NCBI RefSeq assembly: GCF_902859935.1
Contig: NZ_CADIKI010000017.1
Location: 1 to 64,000, forward strand
Origin: Paraburkholderia fynbosensis
GTDB taxonomy: Bacteria > Pseudomonadota > Gammaproteobacteria > Burkholderiales > Burkholderiaceae
Length of the DNA stretch: 64,000 nucleotides
Reading direction: 5' to 3'
Shown here piece after piece: positions 25,375 through 37,248 of the stretch (its first letter is position 1; each line of letters opens with the position of its first letter). The notes below the pieces were generated by a model, which did no database searches, was not told the DNA's origin, and saw only the letters and a list, made by a program, of their open reading frames with translations. A program made the translations under genes and the position numbers.

Positions 25375-26986
25375 GCGACTCGTTCTCGCGCATTTCTGGC
25401 TCGCCTTCATCACGTTTCTGATCGCGCTGTTCCTCGGCGCCTGGCAGATGCTTGTGCGCAGCCCGCTCGTGCCGTGGATCGGCGACCCCGAGTTGTACTA
25501 TCGATCGGTGACCGCGCACGGCACGGTGATGGCCTATGTGATGCCCACGCTGGTGTCGATGGGCTTCGGCTATGCGATCGTCGAGCTCGCGCTCGCGCAG
25601 CGCCTCGCCGGCCTCAAATGGGCATGGGCTGCGCTCATCATGCTGGCAGCCGGCGCCGTCATGGCGATGGTGCCGGTCGCACTCGGCACGGCCTCGGTGC
25701 TCTACACATTCTATCCGCCGATGATCGGCAGCCCGTTCTACTACCTCGGCGTGGTGCTGGTGGTGGTCGGCTCGTGGATCTGGGTCGCGCTGATGCACGT
25801 GAACCTGCGCATCTGGAAACGCGCGAATCCCGGCAAGGCGGTGCCGCTCGCGATGTTCGCCAACGTGGCGGGCGCGTATCTGTGGGCGTGGACCGCCGTC
25901 GGCGCGGCGGCCGAGATCCTGTTCCAGATCCTGCCCGTCGCCTTCGGCCTCACGCGAACCATCGATGCCGGCCTCTCGCGCGTCCTGTTCTCGTGGACGC
26001 TGCATGCGATCGTCTACTTCTGGCTGATTCCGGCGTATATCGCGTACTACACGCTGGTGCCGCGCGCGATCGGCGGACGGCTGTATAGCGATTCGATGGC
26101 GCGCGTGTCGTTCATTCTGTTCCTCGTGTTCGCGATGCCGATCGGCATCCATCACCTGTTCGTCGATCCGCAGGTCGGCTCCGGCTTCAAGTTCCTGCAC
26201 GCGGTGTTCACCGGCATGGTGTCGGTGCCGACGCTGCTGACCGTGTTCACGATCTGCGCGTCGGTGGAAATCGCCGGCAGGCTGCGCGGCGGCAAGGGTG
26301 CGTTCGGCTGGCTCACCGCGTTGCCGTGGCGCAATCCGATGATGCTGGTGATCGCGTTCTCGTTCGTCATGCTGGGGTTCGGCGGCGCGGGCGGGCTGAT
26401 CAACATGAGCTATCAGCTGAACTCGACGGTCCACAACACGCAGTGGGTGACCGGCCACTTCCACCTGATTTTCGGCGGCGCGATCGTCATCATGTACTTC
26501 GCGATCGCGTATGAACTGTGGCCGCAATTGACCCACCGCGCGATCGTCTCGGTGAAGCTCGTGCGCACGCAATTGTGGCTGTGGTTCATCGGCATGATGA
26601 TGGTGACGCTGCCGTGGCATTACGTCGGACTGCTCGGCGCGCCACGCCGCATGGCCTATTACGACTACACGATGACCGGCATTCAGGGCCAGGCGTTCTG
26701 GGTGAGCGTGTCGGCGGTGGGCGGCCTCGTCCTCGTTGCCTCGGGCGTGCTGTTCGTCTACATCCTCGCGAAGTCTCAATTCGGGCCGGCGGTGCAACCG
26801 CAGGCGTTCCGTTTCGCGAGCGCGGTGCAGCCGGTCGACCGTGTGCCGGCCGCGCTCAATAGCTTCGGCTTGTGGGTCGCGCTGATGATCGGCCTGACGG
26901 TCGTCAATTACAGCGTGCCGATCGTACAGTTGCTCAGACTGCCGCAGACGTCGGTGCCGGCGGTCGTCATCGGAGCGCAGCGATGA
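25361..26986 (+). CDS. ba3-type cytochrome c oxidase subunit I
   Basis: A 541-residue haem-copper oxidase subunit with about 13 hydrophobic helices. Ligands seen: low-spin haem histidines in TAHGTVMAYV and in the late GHFHLIFGG, which also holds the high-spin haem ligand, and CuB histidines in LHAIVYFW and GIHHLFVDP. HAIVY provides the His-x3-Tyr pair that is covalently linked in ba3 enzymes. The YFWLIPAYIAYYT context is typical of B-family oxidases and lacks the A-family D-channel. It reduces O2 to water with proton pumping in the inner membrane. The GTG start follows GGAGG 8 bases upstream and lies inside subunit II. Confidence 0.93.
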   Translation: MFHAKRLVLAHFWLAFITFLIALFLGAWQMLVRSPLVPWIGDPELYYRSVTAHGTVMAYVMPTLVSMGFGYAIVELALAQRLAGLKWAWAALIMLAAGAVMAMVPVALGTASVLYTFYPPMIGSPFYYLGVVLVVVGSWIWVALMHVNLRIWKRANPGKAVPLAMFANVAGAYLWAWTAVGAAAEILFQILPVAFGLTRTIDAGLSRVLFSWTLHAIVYFWLIPAYIAYYTLVPRAIGGRLYSDSMARVSFILFLVFAMPIGIHHLFVDPQVGSGFKFLHAVFTGMVSVPTLLTVFTICASVEIAGRLRGGKGAFGWLTALPWRNPMMLVIAFSFVMLGFGGAGGLINMSYQLNSTVHNTQWVTGHFHLIFGGAIVIMYFAIAYELWPQLTHRAIVSVKLVRTQLWLWFIGMMMVTLPWHYVGLLGAPRRMAYYDYTMTGIQGQAFWVSVSAVGGLVLVASGVLFVYILAKSQFGPAVQPQAFRFASAVQPVDRVPAALNSFGLWVALMIGLTVVNYSVPIVQLLRLPQTSVPAVVIGAQR

Positions 26987-27792
26987 GTGAGGAACGCGTC
27001 TTCAGCTTGCGTAACCCGTGGTTCACCTGGAGCGTGGGCGGCACGATCGCGATTGCGATCGTAGGAATACTGATCGGTTTCATCTGGCTGCCGTCGGCGA
27101 GCAGTGCCTTCGGCGATCGCGGCTTATGGGCGACGATCTGCGGCGCCGCCGGCGCGCCGTCGAACTGGTATAGCGGTGCGAGCGCAGGCAGTCCGGTGCC
27201 GAGCGAGGTGGTCGTGTTGCCGCCGTGGCACCCGACGCGCTTGGCAGCGGATTCGATCGGCCGCGGCGCGACGATCGCGACGCAGCACTGCTCGATGTGC
27301 CACGGTGTGCTCGGCACGCCGCAGGTCACTGCCCCCGGGTTGGCCGGACAGTACGGCGATGCGGTCTATAAGGAATTGCGCGACTACCAGAGCGGGCGGC
27401 GGCAAAACGCGGTGATGCAGGCGATCATCGCGGGGCGCAGCGATCAGGATCTGCAGGATCTCGCGGCTTACTACACGTCGCTGACGAGAGGTTCCGGCGC
27501 CGAGACGCGACGCGTCGGCGAAGAGCCGGATGCGAACGCGGTGAAGCTGGCCATGCAAGGCGATCCACAGCGCAATATCGCGCCTTGCGCAGCCTGTCAT
27601 GGAGAGCTCGATCGCAAAGGCGCGACACCATGGCTGGGCGGGCAGTCGTCGGCTTATCTCGCCGAACAGATGCGCGCGTTCGCTTCCGGCGCGCGGCGCA
27701 ACGACATCAACGAGCAGATGCGCAATGTGGCGCGGCAGTTGACCTCGGCGGAGATAGATGGCCTCGCCAGGTATTACGCTGCCATGCAATGA
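26983..27792 (+). CDS. Membrane-anchored dihaem cytochrome c
   Basis: A 269-residue protein with an N-terminal hydrophobic anchor (about residues 16-38, without an obvious cleavage site) and two c4-like cytochrome domains carrying CSMCH (103-107) and CAACH (202-206). The start overlaps the subunit I stop as ATGA, the fourth tight junction in this operon, so stoichiometric expression is likely. It is probably the immediate electron donor held at the membrane next to the CuA domain. Together with the first two genes the operon encodes seven c-haems besides the two haems of subunit I. Confidence 0.88.
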   Translation: MSEERVFSLRNPWFTWSVGGTIAIAIVGILIGFIWLPSASSAFGDRGLWATICGAAGAPSNWYSGASAGSPVPSEVVVLPPWHPTRLAADSIGRGATIATQHCSMCHGVLGTPQVTAPGLAGQYGDAVYKELRDYQSGRRQNAVMQAIIAGRSDQDLQDLAAYYTSLTRGSGAETRRVGEEPDANAVKLAMQGDPQRNIAPCAACHGELDRKGATPWLGGQSSAYLAEQMRAFASGARRNDINEQMRNVARQLTSAEIDGLARYYAAMQ

Positions 27793-27910
27793 CGCTGCGC
27801 TCGAATGCGCGGTGCCCGTCGTCGTTTTCGAAGACGCTGCGCGCCGCCGTGCGCTATGGGCCTGAACCGAACGGCCTCGATGAACGAGCGTCAACGAACG
27901 GGATTCGAAG

Positions 27911-29563
27911 TCACGCCGCCAAGAACTCGCCCGCGTCATCGCGCTTCGACGCTGCAGCGGAAGCGTCCCGGCGTCGCGCGCCCGCGGCGCCGACCGCCGC
28001 GGAGCCGCTCCCCGTTTGGAACACCGCCACCGCCGACGACAACCGCCGCGCCTGATCTTCCAGCGAACTGGCCGCCGCCGCAGCCTGCTCGACCAGCGCG
28101 GCGTTCTGCTGCGTCACCTCGTCCATTTGCGCGACCGCGAGATTGACCTGATCGATGCCGGTGCTCTGTTCAATCGCCGCCGCCGCGATCTCGCCCATGA
28201 TCGAACTCACGCGCGCAATCGCGTCGACGATCTCGGCCATCGTCGAGCCCGAGCGTTCGACCAGTTGCGAGCCCGCCTCCACTCGCGCCGTCGATTCGTC
28301 GATCAAGCCCTTGATCTCCTTGGCCGCCGCCGCGCTACGCTGCGCGAGCGAGCGCACCTCGCTCGCCACCACCGCGAAGCCGCGTCCCTGTTCACCCGCG
28401 CGCGCCGCTTCGACCGCGGCGTTCAGCGCGAGGATGTTGGTCTGAAACGCGATCCCTTCGATGACGCCGACGATATCGGCAATCCGCCGCGAGTCGTCGA
28501 CGATGCCGTGCATCGTGCCGACCACCTGCTCGGTGAGGTCGCCGCCCTGCGCGGCCAAGCTCGACGCGCCCTGCGCGAGCGAACTCGCCTGCTTCGCGTT
28601 GTCCGCCGTCTGTTTGACCGTCGACGTGAGTTCTTCGATGCTCGCTGCCGTTTCCTCGAGCGACGCGGCCTGCTCTTCGGTGCGCTGCGACAGATCGGCA
28701 TTGCCGGCCGCAATCTCGCTCACGCCGGTATCGATCGATTCGGTGCCTTGACGTACCGCATTCACCGTCCCGATCAGCGACTCCTGCATCTTGCGCAGCG
28801 CCGCCGCGAGACGGCCCATTTCGTTGTCGCTGGTGACGTCGATCCGGCTCGTCAGGTCGCCGTTGGCGATGCGCTGGAATTGCGCGATGGTCGCGTCGAC
28901 CGGATTGACGATCGCGCGCACCAGCACCATGCGCCCGAGCAACGAACCGAGCAGTGACACCACCATGCCGATCGCCACCGCGATACAGATCGCGTAGAAC
29001 AGGTCCTGCGCCTCCTGGTAGCGTTGCGCGCCGTGATCGAGCTGCAACTGTTCGAGCGCGAGCATCGCCTTCTCGTACGTGCTGTAGAGCGACGGCAGCT
29101 TGTGCGCCTGCAATTGATTGAATGCGTTTCTGTCGCCCGACTTGAGCGCGGCGAGCGCTGGATCGACGCCTTCGCGCAGGAAGCTGTCGCGCTTGGCCTG
29201 CATGTCCTTGATCAGACGCTGCTCGTCGTCGTTCGAACTCGCGCGGCTCATATAGTGGGCAATGCGTTCGTTGGATACTTTCTGGTACTGATCGAAACGC
29301 TTGAGCACGGCATTCGCGCCGTCCTGATCGTTCAGCTCGATCAGCGATGCGTACGTCGCGAGCGCGAGACGCAGGCGCAGCAACTGGCCGGAGCTGCCTT
29401 CGAGGTCCGCGACGGCGGGGGTGTCGACGGTGTACATCTGTTGCAGCGACGCGTTGCTCGAGCGCAGCGACAGTAGGCCCGCGGCGGCGCCGAGCAGTAA
29501 CACGACGCCAAAGAACACGATCATCAGGCTAAGGCAGGTGCGAATCGACAGATTTCTCAACAT
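27911..29563 (-). CDS. Methyl-accepting chemotaxis protein
   Basis: A 550-residue transducer with a TM helix near residues 10-34, a periplasmic four-helix-bundle ligand domain (about 35-185), a second TM helix (about 187-212, AVAIGMVVSLLGSLLGR), a HAMP domain and a cytoplasmic coiled-coil signalling domain. Its hairpin tip IAFQTNILALNAAVEAARAGEQGRGFAVVASEVR is the invariant CheA/CheW-binding region, given here only as a landmark near residues 370-405. It ends in a flexible Ala/Arg-rich tail without a clear CheR-docking pentapeptide. Start 29563 has GGAGA 8 bases upstream. The attractant is unknown. Confidence 0.93.
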   Translation of the reverse strand: MLRNLSIRTCLSLMIVFFGVVLLLGAAAGLLSLRSSNASLQQMYTVDTPAVADLEGSSGQLLRLRLALATYASLIELNDQDGANAVLKRFDQYQKVSNERIAHYMSRASSNDDEQRLIKDMQAKRDSFLREGVDPALAALKSGDRNAFNQLQAHKLPSLYSTYEKAMLALEQLQLDHGAQRYQEAQDLFYAICIAVAIGMVVSLLGSLLGRMVLVRAIVNPVDATIAQFQRIANGDLTSRIDVTSDNEMGRLAAALRKMQESLIGTVNAVRQGTESIDTGVSEIAAGNADLSQRTEEQAASLEETAASIEELTSTVKQTADNAKQASSLAQGASSLAAQGGDLTEQVVGTMHGIVDDSRRIADIVGVIEGIAFQTNILALNAAVEAARAGEQGRGFAVVASEVRSLAQRSAAAAKEIKGLIDESTARVEAGSQLVERSGSTMAEIVDAIARVSSIMGEIAAAAIEQSTGIDQVNLAVAQMDEVTQQNAALVEQAAAAASSLEDQARRLSSAVAVFQTGSGSAAVGAAGARRRDASAAASKRDDAGEFLAA

Positions 29564-29865
29564 CGGGCTTGTCTCCAATGGGCCGCTCGGCCGGTGCCTC
29601 GATAGTTCCGGCCACGCGTGCTGCGCCCAAACCCTTCCGGCCAGGTCCGCAACTTTTGTCTAGAATTTAAGCAACCACCACACTGAGGGACTACGGCGGC
29701 ACAGCAGAAAACTTTATGGTCGATGACGCATACGGTTGCGATACATCAAGGACGGGCGCGAGCGCAGGGCCGTTCCCGCCGCGCATTCCGGTGCGGGACT
29801 ACCCGGGTATGCGGCGCCCGGCAGTTGATGGAAAGTGACGACGCACCAGTCTTCGGAGTATTTCT
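29564..29865. other. Divergent spacer without genes
   Basis: This 302-base region separates the chemotaxis receptor and the DUF4239-like gene. I see no coding frame, no strong -35/-10 pair and no recognisable flagellar sigma-28 promoter. The only local feature is an AT-rich patch around 29655-29675, probably the receptor promoter. Confidence 0.4.
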
Positions 29866-30663
29866 ATGGCGGAAGTCGGATCGGCTCTACTGGTTTTTGC
29901 GCTGCTGCTCTTGGCGACCAGCCTGGGGGTGTGGGTACGGCCGCTTCTGCCCGAAGAGCACAAGGCGCACGAGACCGTTCAGCTCGTCCAGCTGGTGATC
30001 GGCATGCTGGTGACGTTTGCCGCCCTCGTGCTCGGCCTGATGACGGCCTCCGCGAAATCCAGCTTCGACACCGCGTCGAACGATCTGCGTAGCTACGCGG
30101 CCGATCTGATCGAATTCGACACGACCTTGCGCGACTTCGGCAACGATACCGACGAAGCGCGCCGCCTGTTGCGCCAGTACACTTCGGCGGCGATCGCGTC
30201 GACCTGGCCTCACGAGCCGGCGCCGAGCGGCGATTACCCCAAGAACATCGGTCCGCAGGATTCGAAGCGGCTGGAAAACGTCCAGCTTGGCGATATGTTG
30301 ACCGACGTGGGCCGGCAATTACGGCAATTGCGAACGCGGGATTCGCTGGAGGCGGGTGCGCTCGACGACGCGTTGGCGCAATACCGGCGCGTCGTGGACG
30401 CGCGGTGGAAGCTCATCGAAGAAGCGCATAGCTCGATATCGCAGCCGTTCTTCAAGACGCTCACGTTCTGGTTGTGTGTGATTTTTCTGAGCTTCGGCTT
30501 GATTGCGCCGCGCAATGCACTGGCGCTCGTCACCATTTCGCTGGGGGCGGTGTCGATTGCTTCGGCGATCTATGTGATCGTCGATCTGGATACACCCTTT
30601 TCCGGGCCGATTGTGATTTCCAGCCAGCCGTTGAGAGATGCGCTGACGCATTTGAAGCGGTGA
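29866..30663 (+). CDS. DUF4239-like (bestrophin-like) membrane protein
   Basis: A 265-residue inner-membrane protein with two N-terminal hydrophobic segments (about 4-26 and 42-64), a central hydrophilic, partly helical domain of about 130 residues, and two C-terminal hydrophobic segments (about 198-218 and 222-244). The layout and the early LGLMTASAKSSFD motif after the second helix resemble the DUF4239 family, which is distantly related to bestrophin-like channels. Biochemical function is unknown. The ATG at 29866 is preceded by a weak GGAG-like element. It stands alone between divergent and convergent neighbours. Confidence 0.7.
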   Translation: MAEVGSALLVFALLLLATSLGVWVRPLLPEEHKAHETVQLVQLVIGMLVTFAALVLGLMTASAKSSFDTASNDLRSYAADLIEFDTTLRDFGNDTDEARRLLRQYTSAAIASTWPHEPAPSGDYPKNIGPQDSKRLENVQLGDMLTDVGRQLRQLRTRDSLEAGALDDALAQYRRVVDARWKLIEEAHSSISQPFFKTLTFWLCVIFLSFGLIAPRNALALVTISLGAVSIASAIYVIVDLDTPFSGPIVISSQPLRDALTHLKR

Positions 30664-30675
30664 GCGCAAGAAGCA

Positions 30676-30735
30676 ATAAAAACGGCCCCTGAAATTCTCG
30701 CCAAACCATTTGAACGGTTGGGAGAACCCGGGGCC
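30676..30735 (-). terminator. Intrinsic terminator of ssb
   Basis: On the minus strand GGCCCC (30735-30730) pairs with GGGGCC (30689-30684), with inner pairs TTCTC/GAGAA and AACC/GGTT extending the stem. A T-run (A-run at 30678-30682 on the plus strand) follows. It ends transcription from ssb. Confidence 0.75.
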
Positions 30736-30761
30736 TGCTGTACTTGCTGCCGATATGCCTG

Positions 30762-31301
30762 TTAGAACGGAATATCGTCATCCATCTCATCAAAGCCGCC
30801 GCCTGCCGGCGCGCTCGGACGGCTGGAACCGCCGCCACCGCCGCTGCCGCCACGCGAAGCACCGCCGCCCGACGACATCGCGCGGCCACCACCGCCGCCG
30901 CCGCTACGCTCCGACGGCTCGCCGCGGCTATAGCCGCCTTCGTCGCCGCCGCCGCCCATCGAGCCGCCGCGGCCACCCAGCATTTGCATCTGCTCGGCGA
31001 CGATTTCGGTCGAGTAACGATCGGTGCCGTCCTGCGCTTGCCACTTACGCGTGCGGATGCGCCCTTCCAGATAGACCGACGAACCCTTCTTCAGATATTC
31101 CGAAACGATTTCCGCGAGGCGGCCGAAGAACGACACGCGGTGCCACTCGGTGGCTTCCTTCATCTCGCCGGACGCCTTGTCCTTGTACCGGTCCGTCGTC
31201 GCAAGGCGGATGTTCGCCACTGCGTCGCCGCTCGGAAGATAACGGACTTCCGGATCGGCTCCGAGATTGCCGACGAGAATGACCTTGTTCACGGATGCCA
31301 T
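30762..31301 (-). CDS. ssb: Single-stranded DNA-binding protein
   Basis: A 179-residue SSB that coats single-stranded DNA in replication, recombination and repair. The N-terminal OB-fold (about residues 1-110) begins ASVNKVILVGNLGADPEVRY and contains WHRVSFFGRLAEIVSEYLKKGS. A glycine/serine-rich linker (about 115-168) follows, ending in the acidic partner-binding tip DEMDDDIPF. It is the second gene of a minus-strand pair with the MFS gene 166 bases upstream, and close to divergent uvrA, as is common for ssb-uvrA neighbourhoods. No LexA box was recognised. Confidence 0.97.
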   Translation of the reverse strand: MASVNKVILVGNLGADPEVRYLPSGDAVANIRLATTDRYKDKASGEMKEATEWHRVSFFGRLAEIVSEYLKKGSSVYLEGRIRTRKWQAQDGTDRYSTEIVAEQMQMLGGRGGSMGGGGDEGGYSRGEPSERSGGGGGGRAMSSGGGASRGGSGGGGGSSRPSAPAGGGFDEMDDDIPF

Positions 31302-31467
31302 GTGTTTCTCCTGTTGATTCCGTTGCGGCGGCGCGGCGCTGCGCGGTTTGCGTCTCGTGCCCCGCAGGCCGAGATCGGAACAGCGCCTCTGCCCGCCGCC
31401 GGGTGAGTTCTGGATGAATTCGGGTGTGCTCCCGGGTGCGCCGCGACAGCCCGGCGAGTGTTGCGTA

Positions 31468-32655
31468 CTATGCCTTGCGCGGCGGCTGTTTCATCTTTGC
31501 GGCGATTATAAGCCAGCAAAACACGAGCCCCGAGCAAGTGAGGAACACCGTGCTTTGACCGTCCACTTTCAGCAGCCAGCCGCCGACCACCCCGCCCAGT
31601 GCAAGGCCGATCGACTGGGTGGTGTTGTACACGCCGGCAGCCGCGCCTTTGCGGGTGCCCGGCGCCAGTTTCGACACCAGCGAAGGCTGCGACGCTTCGA
31701 GAATATTGAAGCCGAGAAAGTACACGAAAAGGATCGCCGCCACACTCAGAATCGTATGCGGAGCGACGCCCAATAACAACTGTCCGATCAGGATAAGACC
31801 GATCGCGGACAGCAGCACGATCTTCATCTTGCCGCGCTTCTCGGCGGCGATGATTGCCGGCACCATCATCACGAAAGACAGGCCCATCACCGGCAAATAC
31901 ACCTTCCAGTGCGATGCGACCGGCAGGCCGCCGGCTTCGAGAATGCGCGGCACGACGAGGAACAGCGCGGTTTGCGTCGCGTGCAGCACGAGCACGCCGA
32001 AGTTCAGGCGCAGCAGCTCGACGTTGTGCAGCACTTCGGCGAACGGCGCACGCACGTGCACCGGTCTCGGCGCGTCGGGCACGACCCACAGCACCACGCC
32101 GATCGCGAGGATCGAGAAGATGCCGACCAGCGTGAATAGGCCGCTCATGCCAACCCACTGGAACACGATCGGCGCGCCGACGATCGCCACCGCGAACGAC
32201 ACGCCGATGCTGCCGCCAACCATTGCCATGGCCTTGGTGCGATGCTCTTCGGAAGTAAGGTCGGCGATGAACGCGATGACCGCGGACGATACCGCGCCCA
32301 TCCCCTGGATCACGCGGCCGACGATGATCCACGTCATGTCGTGCGCGCCCGCCGCGACGAAGCTGCCGAGCGCGAAGATCAGCAGGCCGGTGGCGATGAC
32401 CGGCTTGCGCCCGACCTTATCGGAGACCCAGCCGTAGAAGATGTAAAGCATCGACTGGGTCACGCCGTACGCGCCGAGCGCGATGCCCACCAGCAGCACG
32501 TTGTCGCCGCCCGGAATGGTCTTCGCGTAGATCGAGAACACCGGCATGATCATGAAGAGACCGAGCATGCGCAGCGCGAAGATGGCGGCGAGCGACACGG
32601 TCGCGCGCAGTTCAGGCGCGCTCATGCGTGTGGAAGTGGCGGACGGATTGGACAT
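31468..32655 (-). CDS. MFS transporter (12-helix, drug/H+ antiporter-like)
   Basis: A 395-residue inner-membrane protein with about 12 hydrophobic segments. The N-terminal helix FALRMLGLFMIMPVFSIYA, motif A (GWVSDKVGRKPVIATG) and motif B-like GRVIQGMGAVSSAVIAFIADLT mark the DHA1-type drug antiporters. The start at 32655 (MSNPSATSTRMSAPELR) is used because the frame upstream is low-complexity and lacks homology. It lies between uvrA (divergent) and ssb (downstream, same strand). Substrate is unknown. Confidence 0.88.
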   Translation of the reverse strand: MSNPSATSTRMSAPELRATVSLAAIFALRMLGLFMIMPVFSIYAKTIPGGDNVLLVGIALGAYGVTQSMLYIFYGWVSDKVGRKPVIATGLLIFALGSFVAAGAHDMTWIIVGRVIQGMGAVSSAVIAFIADLTSEEHRTKAMAMVGGSIGVSFAVAIVGAPIVFQWVGMSGLFTLVGIFSILAIGVVLWVVPDAPRPVHVRAPFAEVLHNVELLRLNFGVLVLHATQTALFLVVPRILEAGGLPVASHWKVYLPVMGLSFVMMVPAIIAAEKRGKMKIVLLSAIGLILIGQLLLGVAPHTILSVAAILFVYFLGFNILEASQPSLVSKLAPGTRKGAAAGVYNTTQSIGLALGGVVGGWLLKVDGQSTVFLTCSGLVFCWLIIAAKMKQPPRKA

Positions 32656-33029
32656 CGGAAGCGTTCTTTGAATGAGCTGGACGGCACACTGCGGGCGACC
32701 GGCGGCGGGCGACCGGCGGCGGGAACCGGCTGCGAAACAGGCCCGTTGAGACCGCCACAAGCCGGCAGCTTGCCACGGCATAGCCGCAGTACCCGCGGGC
32801 GCGGCGTTCGAGCCGGCGGCCTTGCAGCATGCCCGCCCACGCCTCGCTGTGTCTTGTACTCGCGGAAAACGGCCCCAGTTAAACCCCTTCCCCGCGGCGC
32901 GAAACCGCACCCTTACAGCTTGCCTCGCGCGTGATTCGCGCTGTCAGGAAGCCGTAACGACGGCCTTGAAAGTCGTTATAGTAGCAGGTTTAGCCTTTTC
33001 CTCTTTCCGCCAGTTCATGGAATAAATCC
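32656..33029. other. Divergent uvrA upstream region
   Basis: A 374-base GC-rich spacer without a convincing gene. It contains 2.8 tandem copies of a 14-base unit (GCGGGCGACCGGCG) at 32691-32730, just upstream of the MFS gene. A 13-base duplication at 33018-33043 crosses the uvrA start. I looked for a LexA box of the CTGT-N8-ACAG type and did not find one. Confidence 0.5.
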
Positions 33030-35903
<2,874 letters not shown>

Positions 35904-35937
35904 CGCTGCACAACAAGGGTGGGAGACGGGATAAGCC

Positions 35938-37023
35938 ATGGCCAAGCGGAATCAGGCGCGCGACGACGGGCAAGTGCAGGACCTACGCCCACGCCCGGTC
36001 AGGCTGACTAGCGACATGAGCCTGCCGAAGCTGTCGGCGGTCGAAATCGGCAGTTACGTTCTGATGCTGGCCGGCATGTGGGCGGTCATCGCACTGAAGC
36101 TGCTCGGCGCGTTGCTCGCCGGGCTGCTGGTGTTTCAGCTCGTGCATACGATCGCGCCGCGCATCGAGCGCCACATGTCGAGCATGCGGGCGCGCTGGCT
36201 CGCGGTGGTGATCCTGTCGGTGGTGATCGTGGGGGCGCTGACCGGGCTTACGCTCGGCATCATCGAGCATTTCGAGAACGACGTGCCGAGCGTGCAGTCC
36301 CTGCTCGATCAGGCCATGCAGCTGATTCACCAGGCGCGCGGCCGGATTCCGCAATTCATCGCCAATTCGCTGCCGGTCGACACCGAGCAGATGAAGGCCC
36401 AGGCCGAAGAGCTGATGCACACGCACGCGAACATGCTGCAGCAAAGCGGCACGATCGCGGCGCGTGGCTTCACGCACATCCTGATCGGCATGATCATCGG
36501 CGCGATCATCGCGGTCGGCGCGCAGAAGCATATGCACCGGCTGCCGCTGTCCACGGCCTTCATCACGCGCGTGACCCGTTTCGCCGATGCGTTTCGCCGC
36601 ATCGTGTTCGCCCAGGTGAAGATTTCCGCGCTCAACTCGGTCTTCACCGCCATCTTCCTGCTGGTGGTGCTACCGATCTTCCACGACCAGTTGCCGCTGT
36701 CGAAAACGCTGGTGCTGGTGACGTTCATCGTCGGTTTGCTGCCGGTGATCGGCAACCTGATCTCGAACACGATCATCGTCGCGGTGGCGCTGTCGGTGAG
36801 TTTCCCGGCGGCGGTCATGTCGCTCGTGTTCCTGATCCTGATTCACAAGCTGGAGTATTTCCTGAATGCGCGCATCGTCGGCGGACAGATCGAGGCGCGC
36901 GCGTGGGAACTGCTGATCGCGATGCTCGTGATGGAAGCCGCGTTCGGCATCCCCGGCGTGATCGCGGCGCCGATCTTCTATGCGTACATCAAGCGGGAAT
37001 TGATCTACCTGCGGCTGGTGTGA
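35938..37023 (+). CDS. AI-2E-family (PerM-like) transporter
   Basis: A 361-residue inner-membrane protein of the AI-2 exporter/PerM family. About eight hydrophobic helices are arranged as two near the N-terminus (LSAVEIGSYVLMLAGMWAVIALKLLGALLAGLLVFQLV region, about 35-75), a periplasmic or cytoplasmic helical domain (about 95-165), then a C-terminal bundle. The late signature LPVIGNLISNTIIVAVAL and EAAFGIPGVIAAPIFYAYIKRE are family hallmarks. Family members export autoinducer-2 or act as Na+/H+ antiporters; the actual substrate cannot be inferred. A strong terminator follows 37 bases after the stop. Confidence 0.88.
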   Translation: MAKRNQARDDGQVQDLRPRPVRLTSDMSLPKLSAVEIGSYVLMLAGMWAVIALKLLGALLAGLLVFQLVHTIAPRIERHMSSMRARWLAVVILSVVIVGALTGLTLGIIEHFENDVPSVQSLLDQAMQLIHQARGRIPQFIANSLPVDTEQMKAQAEELMHTHANMLQQSGTIAARGFTHILIGMIIGAIIAVGAQKHMHRLPLSTAFITRVTRFADAFRRIVFAQVKISALNSVFTAIFLLVVLPIFHDQLPLSKTLVLVTFIVGLLPVIGNLISNTIIVAVALSVSFPAAVMSLVFLILIHKLEYFLNARIVGGQIEARAWELLIAMLVMEAAFGIPGVIAAPIFYAYIKRELIYLRLV

Positions 37024-37059
37024 ATTCCGGACGAGTCACGGGCGCCCGGTCGGGCAAGC

Positions 37060-37088
37060 AAAAAACGGCACTTCGGTGCCGTTTTTTT
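37060..37088 (+). terminator. Intrinsic terminator after the uvrA-AI-2E unit
   Basis: ACGGCAC (37065-37071), a UUCG tetraloop and GTGCCGT (37076-37082) form a perfect stem. An A-run precedes and seven Ts follow, so it can work on both strands. Confidence 0.92.
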
Positions 37089-37169
37089 GGTCTTTTTCCT
37101 TTGACCCCATCAAGCGCCCGCGCTCGCCGCTGCACGAGGAACTTGCGGTAGTTTGCGCAAGCCCCTAAG

Positions 37170-37192
37170 ATGCGAACAATTCCCATTCGCAT
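37170..37192. promoter_or_regulatory. Fur-like box upstream of the PepSY gene
   Basis: ATGCGAA (37170-37176) and TTCGCAT (37186-37192) form a perfect 7-bp inverted repeat. On the minus strand the inner 15 bases read TGGGAATTGTTCGCA, which matches the Fur 7-1-7 form TGAGAAT-N-ATTCTCA at 11 of 14 positions. It lies 57-79 bases upstream of the PepSY start. Confidence 0.6.
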
Positions 37193-37248
37193 ATCGCTTA
37201 CGCCGTGACGCCCGCCCAGCTTTTCCTCCCCCTCGTGCCGGATCGCGC

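Noticed and set aside
32656..33029. LexA (SOS) box upstream of uvrA
   Set aside because: No CTGT-N8-ACAG-like sequence was found on either strand of the spacer by eye.
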